Assembly: GCA_008931825.1 (NCBI GenBank)
Contig: QXVZ01017714.1
Coordinates: 3,931-42,832 of the forward strand
Length of the DNA: 38,902 nucleotides
DNA from: Phallusia fumigata
Lineage: Eukaryota; Chordata; Ascidiacea; Phlebobranchia; Ascidiidae
Direction: 5' to 3'
Shown here: one piece after another, positions 1 to 9,700 of the stretch
Layout of the letters: each line of letters begins with the position of its first letter
Numbering within the stretch: position 1 is the stretch's first letter
Notes under the pieces: model-generated
Told to the model about the DNA's origin: nothing
The model's database searches: none
The model's input: only the letters and a program-made list of their open reading frames with translations
Translations under genes and position numbers: made by a program

Positions 1-28
1 TTACCCTGTACTGTACTAAATCAATATA

Positions 29-363
29 AATATCTCAGACTCCAATTATAGGAAAAGCTTATTTTTAAGCAAGTACCTTTTTACTCAAACAGCTAGATGT
101 CTCTGATCTGTCCCCTCTTGTAGTCTATCCTTTCTTAAGGTTAGAGTTGAGTTTAATTAATTAGATTTTGTTTGTTATGGAAACATATGTGGTCTTTCTT
201 GACATCCAGGCCATGACCATGAGGATATAGGTTACAAAACAACTAAAATAAGTTAAGTAAATACCTGTAATAATTTTATTGAAGTTAAAATATCAAAAAC
301 TATTTTAATGTCAATGGCTGGTGACATTTGAAAGCTATTGGTGATTACCATCAATATTAGCAG
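29..363. repeat. Diverged duplicate of the 3' flank of the SWIM ORF
   Basis: This stretch aligns over its whole length with 567-872, the 3' end and downstream flank of the SWIM ORF. Shared blocks include the 'caagcaagt(a/g)cctttt' core, a 'gatgtct(c/t)(t/c)gatctg' block and the 'caatggc' block at the ORF stop. The copy here diverges by substitutions and small indels and carries no SWIM coding part. It is a local tandem duplication of about 535 bp offset. Nothing else was recognised between 1 and 830. Confidence 0.6.
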
Positions 364-830
364 GCAAACAGTGTTTAAAAACAGATTAGCCCAGAAGAAA
401 CAAGCTCAACTTGTTCTTTCTGTTCACTTATTTTAGAATCTTTCAATTTATGTTTATTGAACAAGCAGTAGTCACAATTTTAACACCTCAATCAAACAAC
501 TCTTATCCAAAATGGACTGGTTCTTAGAAGTGACATTCTCTATTCATCAAACATTATGCTATTTTAGAAATGTTTCAGACTTAAATTATAGTTGCAGCTC
601 ATTTTCAAGCAAGTGCCTTTTAACTCGAAGTGCTTGATGTCTCCGATCTGCGCTGCCCCTTCCTGTAGTCCATCATTTCTCAAGGTTTTATTTGTTTTGG
701 CAGCGCAGAGGCTCTTCCTTGAGATCCAGACATACAGGCAATGGTAACACAAATGCATTTTACAAAACAAAATCTCAGTTAAATAAATACATGAAATATT
801 TGAGTTTAAGGTTAAAAAAATATTTTAATA

Positions 831-1604
831 TCAATGGCCAGTCGCGTTTGGAAGGTTACTGTTAATATTAGTGGAAAGTTGTCTTGGTCTTTTTGTTTTT
901 CGAATAAGCTGAGATGGAGGTCGACCTTTTCCAAGTGGTGCTGAAGTCCGACTAATTCCTAAAGGACGGCGCGCAATGGCAGTGGGTTGGCATTTAATTT
1001 TGCGCCCAGCATTGCGATTAACAATTGAGTCTCTTCCAAATGAATGAAGTGCTGATCTTAATTGTGCAGCAGAATGGGCAGAGGAGATGGAGTTCTTAAA
1101 CCTTTCCAATGCCTCATTAGTTTCCTTGGAATGAAAATCACTGCAGAGCTTGGTCTTTAATAGCTCAGAACACTCTTCAAACAAAGAAATGTTTTCTGCA
1201 GTGTAGTCTGGACATTCAGTCACTGGTTGATGTGAGGGCCCAGCAATGCTATCGGACGAGGAAGTGGGTGGATTGATTTCCATGACAATTGAACAGCCAC
1301 CGTGATCTTGTGTAGAAGTGGTTGCCAATTCACCAAAGAATTCCACAGATGGTGCCTGATCCTGTCCCAATGCAACGCTTGCATACATATGTTTTTGAAA
1401 TGGTGATCCCTGATATAGCTGGTCAGAATGGAGATGACCATGGAGAATCACACTCTTCTGATGTTTGCACATATCTCCGCTGACACCAACAGGGCAGGTG
1501 CACATGCCACATGCAACATCAACCGCATAGGATACATTATCATCCTTTTCACTGCGAACAGTGAAGAGTGTTGCAGTATCAGTCGGACTGAATGCATTCA
1601 TCAT
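831..1604 (-). CDS. SWIM zinc-finger domain protein, probably transposon-associated
   Basis: This is a 257-residue uninterrupted reading frame. Near residues 33-47 it has the SWIM signature CTCPVGVSGDMCKH (CxC...CxH), preceded by the usual strand-forming 'TLFTVRSEKDDNVSYAVDV'. SWIM fingers are DNA- or protein-binding zinc modules found in MuDR-type transposases, bacterial SWI2 ATPases and ZSWIM proteins. The rest is Ser/Gln-rich and ends with a basic tail. No transposase catalytic core is visible. Proteins of this short SWIM plus tail type are often multicopy in invertebrates, so a mobile-element origin is likely but inferred. The ATG at 1604 is the first of two adjacent methionines. An upstream exon is possible, because an 'atacag' acceptor lies just before it. 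It is divergent from the ankyrin-DHHC gene 320 bp away. Confidence 0.6.
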   Translation of the reverse strand: MMNAFSPTDTATLFTVRSEKDDNVSYAVDVACGMCTCPVGVSGDMCKHQKSVILHGHLHSDQLYQGSPFQKHMYASVALGQDQAPSVEFFGELATTSTQDHGGCSIVMEINPPTSSSDSIAGPSHQPVTECPDYTAENISLFEECSELLKTKLCSDFHSKETNEALERFKNSISSAHSAAQLRSALHSFGRDSIVNRNAGRKIKCQPTAIARRPLGISRTSAPLGKGRPPSQLIRKTKRPRQLSTNINSNLPNATGH

Positions 1605-1923
1605 TACTGTATTCTAAAGGCTCCGTTAAAGTAAGACCACAGTAGCATCATTTTACGGTGATAGTTACAGTTCGCCATTTTCAAAAATATGTTACAAATT
1701 TATCTTTAATTTTACAGAAAATACTATTTCACAATAAATATATTACATGTAATTACAAATGCAATACACCTCTGTTATACATATGTTGTGACCTTTGCAA
1801 AATCACGTGCCGTACGGATCCACACGCTTTCTCTGATCGGATTTACAAACGTAGTCAAGCTGCTAAATATTTTTTGTTGGTAGTAGTTTTAAAAAACAGT
1901 TCGTTGTTTGATGCCAAAAGAAG
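1605..1923. promoter_or_regulatory. Head-to-head intergenic region, candidate shared promoter
   Basis: About 320 bp separate the start of the minus-strand SWIM ORF from the start of the plus-strand ankyrin-DHHC gene. A bidirectional promoter is plausible from position only. A short GC-richer patch with CACGTG-like sequence lies near 1804-1830. No TATA box or other element was assigned with confidence. Confidence 0.25.
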
Positions 1924-4546
1924 ATGGTGATGGTAGACCAGGAGACAGTAGGATTTAGTACAATTCCACTGCTTGCCTCTGATTCACCAATAAAGGCACC
2001 CCTGGGCAAAGCTCATCACGGACACGAACATGACGGCAAAGGCGATTGTTGCAAGAATCCTGGAACAGGGGAGGCTGATCAAGCTAAATTATTGGAAGAT
2101 ATTTTTCATGTCGCCAAACAAGGGTACGTTGAATTTGACATTTGAGTAATTGTAAGAAAATTGACCTATGCATATTTAAACTACTGTGACGGAGCATGAC
2201 ATTGTGATTTTTAAATGTTTGAATGAGTTGGATGAAAATGAAAAACACATTACAAGTGTTTTGTAATTTCTGCCAAATGACCTTAATTGAGTTACAGTTA
2301 TTCAAAATTTTTTATTTCATAATATATCCTACCAATCATAATTGGATGCTGTAATAAGCATAATATTCCCTTGTGTTTGTCATGTAATGATTTCTTTCTA
2401 TACAATATTTGCCGTTTATAAATATAAAAATTGTTAGACTAAGATAAAATACATCCTTAACTTAATTCATTGGTTGAGTAGAACAAGGACTTTGTGCAAA
2501 ATGTTGCCTTGAAATGTCTAGTTTTATTGGTGTTACCCATATTTATGTATTTGTTTGTCATTTGTATTGTAAAACTACAGCAGAATAATAGTTATTTATG
2601 ATTTCATGTCGTTGACCATCAAAATAACAGTAGAAACGATAGTTTAAATAACATGGAAAAGATTTGCCATCTAAACACTATGCATGAAATGTCAAACACC
2701 TATTGCAAAGAAAATGCAAATCATTGTTACCTATTGATCTTTTATATACAGTCTGATGGTCTTATTTGTCTAGTAAATTCAAAACATGTTTTGCTTTTAA
2801 TGTTTTCCCAGATTTCTTATTCCAGTCCAAGACTTGATTGACAATCTGGGCATTTCAGTTTTGAGCCAGTTTGATAAAGATGGCAACACCCCGATCCACT
2901 GGGCTGCTCTCGGTGGACATACCCATGTGCTTAGATACTTTGTGCAAATAAAGGTATGCCCGTGAGTGTGACAGATTATATATGCAAGTGGCTTGGTGTA
3001 ATGTTTCAGCAGCAAAAGTTTTGGAAACCTGTTTACATTCCATGCTTTGCAGGCACCCCTTGATATTCCAGCAAAAAATCAACTTGGGGCACAGCCAATA
3101 CATTGGGCATGTGTCAATGGTCATGTGTCATCTGTGGACATACTTTTGCAGGCAAGTTTTTTTCCTCATTGTAATAATAATCCCTCTATTGGTTAACAAA
3201 CAAGTCATTCCTCCCTGTTTAGGCTGGAGTATCTATTGACAGTGTTGACAACAAAGGCTGCACACCATTAATTATTGCTGCTCAGTATGGGAAAACTATG
3301 CTTGCTGGTTTTCTTATGGGTAAAGGTGCGAGACTTCAAGTCGTGGATAAAGAAGGAGACAATGCTTTACACTGGGCTGCTTTTAAAGGTCTGTAACAAC
3401 AATCCTTATCTAAACATGTAGACCTTATATTTGTTGCAGTAAATGAGTTTTTGCTAATCCGTAGTCTGCTTTGTGTATTACCCATTTGCACCATCTGTTG
3501 ATAAAAGCCTGTGTGGTACAATAAACAATTGTCTGTCTTATCCGAAATTTGCAATCAAACAGGTGTTCTCAGGCTAATTTTTCGAACGTGTTTTTATGCC
3601 AGGACACTGTGAATTGACACGACTTCTAATTTACTCTGGATTTAACCCAAAACAGAAGGACAATTTCGGCCAATGTCCTCTGCACCTTGCTGCCCTAAGT
3701 GGAGATCTACTCACTGTTAAGCTGTTGTGTGAACAGGTAACAAACTTTCACTACATTAAATTTATAGATATTTTTGAAAACTTAACATTAACTTATTTAC
3801 TATAAATTCTGTAATTTGGTAATGCATTCAAATTTCATGTCTACAAATTTTCCCTCAGCCAAACCCAAATGATAAACTTTGGGTTTTGTAATGCTTCAGG
3901 AAATGAGGTTATTCAATACAATATGTTTGTGTACATTGTGAATATTCTTACACACACTTTCTTGGCAAGCGTTTATGAATATTTCATTGTGGCTTTTGCG
4001 GTTTTTCAATGTTTTCCTTGTTACAGGATGGGGGTGACATTGACTTGGAAGATCACAACAATAACACACCAGTCAAACTAGCAAAGGGGCGAAAATATAC
4101 CGAGCTCACAGCCTACTTTGACAGCCTTAAAAACAAACGAACCAGTTATCTACCAGCATTTGATTTTAAGTAAGTTACCCACACCAGTTTGTTTACAAAA
4201 AAGGTGGCTTCCGTACTTACTTATAATTGTTTTTTCCAGAACAATATTTTTCGGTCCACCTGGGAAAACCAAAGGTGCATTTATGTTCCTAATTTTAGCA
4301 ACCTGTTGCTATGGTTACCCTGTCTACCTCTTTAAAGTTCTGCCTTACACATTGGACTTTCAAACTGTACACATACTTTTTGTTTTGAACACGTAAGTTT
4401 TTGCATGCGAGTTTGTGTTACATTTATTTAACATTCTGTTGTTGTTTTTCAGCGCAATGATGTGGTATTGCCTGATTAAAGCTCATAATATGGACCCAGG
4501 ATTTTTACCTAAAAATGTTGATGAGTATGACCAGGCCTTAAGACAG
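1924..4546 (+). CDS. Ankyrin-repeat DHHC palmitoyltransferase (ZDHHC17/13/Akr1-like), 3' end missing
   Basis: Eight phase-consistent exons: 1924-2123, 2812-2953, 3053-3151, 3223-3388, 3603-3736, 4027-4169, 4240-4392, 4453-4546. They give 377 residues. After a hydrophilic, His/Gly-rich N-terminus come about six ankyrin repeats (residues ~75-285, with PIHWAALGGH, PIHWACVNGH, ALHWAAFKGH and PLHLAALSGD cores). Two or more hydrophobic segments follow (GAFMFLILATCCYGYPVYLF and the HILFVLNTAMMWYCL region), then an MDPGFLP motif. Ankyrin + TM + DPG is the order seen in HIP14/ZDHHC17, ZDHHC13 and yeast Akr1, which S-acylate proteins in the Golgi. The Cys-rich DHHC catalytic exon and later TM exons are not in the window. 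The exon at 4546 ends with a good donor and an N lies at 4799, so the gene is probably cut by the assembly. The third intron uses a GC donor. Confidence 0.85.
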
Positions 4547-6097
4547 GTACAGTTCCGGTGAAAGCTCTAAAAAGCAAAAACTGCCTATTCACCACTATAC
4601 TATAAATTCCAACAACGGTTTACTGTCTATTTTTTTAATTTGCACATTTTGTATTTGCTGAATAATTATATTGCTGAATTTTCAGCATCAATATTTAATC
4701 CATTGATCACAGACTTTCAAATAGTTTTTAAACTTATTTCTGCAGTTGTTTGTAGTACCCTACCTAAAAACTTGCGGTTTATTCTGTTTAAGACACCANC
4801 TAATAAAAAATAAAAATCGTTAAGATAGCAGAGATTGATAAAAATGGGTTACTGCATGTTTATTGGCAAACTATTATACTGGATATAGGCATTTTTTTAA
4901 ACCAATATTTTTTATCCCTTTCATACAGCAACCCTCATCAGCAATCAAACTTTTTCAATTCACTTCAAAAAATGTGATTTAAACATGAGTCTCAACTGCC
5001 TGCATCAATACTACAACAATAAATTACTGCGAACAGAACCATTTGGTCTTCTTAAACTCATTTGAACCGTTTTAATTCTTGTAATAAGAAAAATGTAATA
5101 ATATTATGGCCCCAGAAAATGCCCCGTGACCTTAATTTTGGTCAAAAAAATGATAGATTGCAAATTATAAATGATTCAAACGGACATTGCAAAGTTATAC
5201 AGCACAATGAATTGATGAATTAAAGTTTTGTTTTGCTGCACAAAAAAAGGTAAAACTCTATGATATAATGTCAAAATTGTTATGGTTTTAAATGCAAACA
5301 TTTATAGACATTTTAATAAAACTTAATTAACACACCACAATAAAATTAACACCAATTCGTGTTGAAGGGAAGCTAATTATTGCTTGGTAGGAGGGAAAAA
5401 GTTTTCCCATTTATTATTTTCCTACAGAATAGCGTAAATTTTGCAATTTTGCCGGGGCGATTTTGTCCATCCCTTTCCTCTTGTTACCTGAACTTCAGTT
5501 GTCTTTTATATTTGTAGTCTAGTATTTACCGCAAACATAGTTACAGCTATACAAAGCAGTTTTTACGAATTTCCTGCAGTGTAATAATCGTATAGCTTTA
5601 ACCTAACGTACACATGGTTATGATTGACGACAATAACGTACACATGGTTATTATATTGCTGACCTATTAAATTTTCACTAAATGAGTCGCAATAAGGTGA
5701 CTTGCATATGTTTAGCTCAAAGACCTTAACCTTCACAAGTTGACAGTTACACAAACCAAGGACAGGACAGCAATAAGATTTTTGTTAAGGACTGACCTCA
5801 TTTATCATACATTGAAGGTATCTTTAGAAGAGCACTTTTTTACGCGTACACGTACAGATTCGGTAAGAGTTTCAAAAATAGGGAATTTTGTTGTTTAATA
5901 AACAAGCAAAACCCGACAAAGCAGGGGCGCAAATCTATTAAAGTTATTTGATGGAATTATTAATTTCCGTGAGTATTTTTAGTGAAGGTGATGTCACATT
6001 AATTGGCGGAAACTTGTGACGTCACAATACATATTGTAAAACTAATGGCTTACCCTTCGACTAATAAGACAGCCTTAACGCTGTCGATCTCCTAATT
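4547..6097. other. Gene-poor AT-rich stretch with assembly join at 4799
   Basis: There is no coding exon I can support. A single N at 4799 marks a join and is not flanked by an obvious duplication. A short direct repeat (ataacgtacacatggttat, twice about 30 bp apart) sits at 5603-5652. The missing DHHC exons of the upstream gene were searched for here on the plus strand and not found. Confidence 0.5.
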
Positions 6098-6301
6098 TAG
6101 TGTTTCTCAAGCTTTTTTAGCCCAAGGGCCACTTCATCTTCGAATTTTTTCTGAGGACCACCAAACAGAATTTCGTTCTAACACGCTCTCAAAACAGGCG
6201 ATTTTAGAAACCCGTGCCTAGTTTAAGTCATCTTTGTGCGGACCACTATGAGGGGATGACGGACCACTAGTGGTCCGCGGACCACACTTTGAGAATCACT
6301 G
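6098..6301. mobile_element. hAT-like MITE
   Basis: The element has degenerate terminal inverted repeats: TAGTGTTTCTCAAGC at the left and the complement of CAGTGATTCTCAAAGTG at the right. It is bordered by imperfect 8-bp target duplications (tcctaatt / ccctaact, 6 of 8 matching). An 8-bp duplication and CAGTG-type ends are typical of hAT transposons. There is no coding capacity. The interior contains the palindrome GGACCACTAGTGGTCC. A second, shorter copy is at 32643-32781. Confidence 0.7.
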
Positions 6302-6762
6302 CCCTAACTGTTGCAAAAAAAGTTTTTTTTTAATTCTGAATCTTCTGAATCACTTTTGACAAAAACAAAATATTGCGGGGGCCATAACTTTCATTTTAGT
6401 TTTTATTTATTTTCAGAAAAGGGCCACGGCTCGACACGGCGAAGCAGTCGTTCGCTGCCTCGGTGAAAAAACATAGTTTAAACTTGATAAGCGTATTTTC
6501 TGATAAGATAGGCCTGTTTTTTCGACGAAAGACCGGCATAAAATTCCCGAATTGGTAAGTTGAGGGAAACAAATGCGTGCCGTATATGAGGTCAAACAAA
6601 TACAGAATCTATAACCTTTAAACACACAATCAAAAAGACACGAAAAAGAAAAGACAGGCAACGAAAAAGTAAATAAAAAGTAGCTCTCACTCAGATATCG
6701 CGTGGCAGTTCTTTAACCCGTCAACAGTGCTACAAACTCAGGCACAGACTCTCCTTGATGTT

Positions 6763-9700
6763 TCACTTTGTAATCACAATTCGCGGTCGTTGAATTTTCA
6801 TACGAAGCCAGTTAGTCGGCGGGGTACACTTTATGGGCATCTCCCTTGAAAAGGGGCCCTGGTTGGGGCCGAGGCCTTGACGGTCGAAGTTCTTGTTTGA
6901 ATAAGGTGATAGCTGCCATGATAGCTTGCGCTCGTAGCTGGGTTCCTGGTGAACTTGCTGGCGAGGTGACGAGTCTTGTAGCTGGAGTTTCGCTGCCGGC
7001 ACTTGAAGTGGCAACCTAAAATAGTTAGGTGAGTTCGATTGTTTGACTTTTATCCTCGGGGACGGAACAACACATGAATGCGTTATGCTTATAATGTCCA
7101 TTGTCGGGCTGCCTGCCTCATTGCAGTTCCATTGGTTTTTTTTTGACTTTTTCGATTTTTCAAGTTGGTGACTTTAATTTGGGTCAACCCATTGGGTTCA
7201 CTGGGTTGGAGCAATGCCGCTTAAGTTTCTTGCTGAGAGAAACACATGTGGCCTAGACAAGATTAGAACCCGCAACCTTGCAAGCACAAAGCAGTCGCGC
7301 TAACCACTCGGCCATCTTGGAGACAAGGATGTGTTAAGTACAGGCGAGGAAAAATTCTTTACAAACAACAATAAGTATCGCACAATTCCTTTTTTAACTT
7401 GAACTGCGGTTAATGTAGTCATAAATATCGGACCAATTAGGCGACAGGGTAAAAGTTAAGATTCCTTTTGTATCATCCTGACCTTAAAGATTCCTTTTGT
7501 ATCATCCTGACCTTGTTTGGCCTACATTAACGCTTAATGGCCTTATACTCATGTATAACAAACAGGTACACAATTCACGGTTTTAAAAAGTCTTAATAAG
7601 AAGATTCAAGCCAGTACTTGTGTGTAAAACATATTCTACGTTTCGACAAACGCTGTTGTTGTCATCAGGAATGGTTTACTAAGATTTCCCATAACAAACA
7701 GAATTCCTAAGTTTGGCCAATGCTTTCCAAGTCCGTAACTAGTGCTGCGTTTGTAATATTATTTCGCATTCTAGGATTTTAATAAACCCACGTTGGCAGA
7801 AGATGATATTCCACTTCAGATTGTGGCGGAGTTTTGGGTTCGGTCGAATGACTATCGGTAAGCACGATCACTCCGCCAGGTTTGCTGATTCGGGGAAGCA
7901 AACGATGCATTTTTGCGCCACCTGCCATAGGAATTTCAAAGTTAGCAAAATCCAAAATAAATTCAAGTACACTTTAGTTATAAATGAACATCGAAATAGA
8001 GCGTAAAGTTGGCATGAGTCTTTTTTGACCAACATAGTGAGGTACAAAAACTTAACTTATAAGCACGTACATCACTGGTGAAGGCGTACCGTATCACCGT
8101 ACCGTCCAAAATGTCAACAGCCCAAAGGTACCGTACCACCTTACCGCACCGTATAATAATTTTTTCTGCGAATCGTACGGTCATCATTTTAACAAGGTTT
8201 TCCTTACTGTCGTTAACTATAACATTATAAATACTGCTCTTCTGTATTTAAAAAGTTGTATTTACCTGGTGTGGGAACAAAAATTTATAAATGCAGCCCT
8301 CAAGAAGGCTAAGGCTGCTTAAAGAAAATATAAATACGGCTCCACCTTGTGGCCACGTCTGGTAAAGAATGTGTGTCTGCATTCCTTGGGTAATAGGTCG
8401 ACATTTGGTGCTGTTCGGCTTGATACGCAGGTCTGGGCTTGTGCAGTCAGGAACCGGAGTTGACGTCCTGCAGTGCATTCAATATTTTCACACCGAATAT
8501 CGATTAGTTTTTTTTTTACATAGAAGCGTGTTGCTGTGGTGTAGTAACTAGAGTCAGTGCAGATCAGGGATGGTCTCCAGTCACTAAACGGTTGATATGT
8601 TTCGGGGGGGAGGGAAGCGGTTCTTAATATGTGTACTACACTTAATGGACTGGTTTTGCTCAAATCTGCTTTGTCGGATTCATACAAAACACAACAATTA
8701 TTGGGCTGACAGGACTGTTGCAATGACTTAAACTTGACTCCAATTTTTAAATATTAATTTCCATATGCTAGGGTAATTATAGGGTAATGTTAGGACTTCA
8801 ATAATAGAAAGTACTGCCAACGAAAGAGCATTTTATAAATGTTGCATGAAATTGTAAGGAAACATGAATTTCCCAATAGGAAGATACAAGCCAGTACTTG
8901 TGCGTAAAACATATTCTATGTTTCGACAAACGCTGCTGACATCATCAGGAACATATTTTATACACAAGTACTGGCTTGTATCTACCTAAACATGAATTTG
9001 CCCATAACTTTTCAAGAATGTAAGGTCGGGCTACGAAAAAACGTTACTTACATTGGGTCTTTGCGGAGAAGAAAATGCGATGCTGTGAGAGGCTGCTTAT
9101 AAACGTAATCCTTCGGCTTTGCATTAACTATGTCCCCGTCAAGAAGACGCGGAAGGCGATACGGGGTCGCAGAGGAACCATGAGCCGCATCGGGGTCGCT
9201 GAAATTGTCCGGCGCCCATTCTTGATTGGCGCCCGAGCGAGTCTGGAGCAGTGGCCGACGTCTGGAACCCCGAGACGCGGCAAAACCGGTCTTCGTCGGT
9301 GAGCCTTGGGTTCGAGTGATACGAGGGATCTGCTGCACCGATCGAGACTGATGCCACCTGACAAAAAGGGTTAAAAAGTAGCTTTGCTCACATGGTAGTT
9401 TGGAATAAACAAAAAGTTAAATTACATTCTGAAAATGTTAACTAAACTATTCTGGCCTAAATAGACTAGTTCTTAAAAGTAAAATGCTTTATTCATCAAA
9501 CGTTTCGGCAATAACTAATGACCATCATCAGTTACACAATTTACTTTGATTGAGTTCAGGTTGCCTCAAGCCAAACGCTTCGGTTATGTTAAAATTTTGT
9601 TCTTCATACAGAAAAAATGTAAAGAATTTTTAGTCATTATTTGGACAAATGTACCGACTTTGGCAGTTCTTGGTATGAACAACATCCAACTGTTTACCTT

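Noticed and set aside
7258..7319. Functional tRNA gene
   Set aside because: The T stem is broken and the anticodon loop has six bases. Better explained as a SINE or pseudogene.
7803..8006. 67-residue plus-strand ORF with CATCH-like cysteines
   Set aside because: It is in another frame from the exon-like segment 7775-7857, would need a 22-bp intron to join it, and lacks the DHHC motif. It is not the missing palmitoyltransferase exon.
8319..8723. 134-residue minus-strand ORF
   Set aside because: No family resemblance and no convincing splice or start context. It lies in repeat-rich DNA, so chance or transposon debris is more likely.
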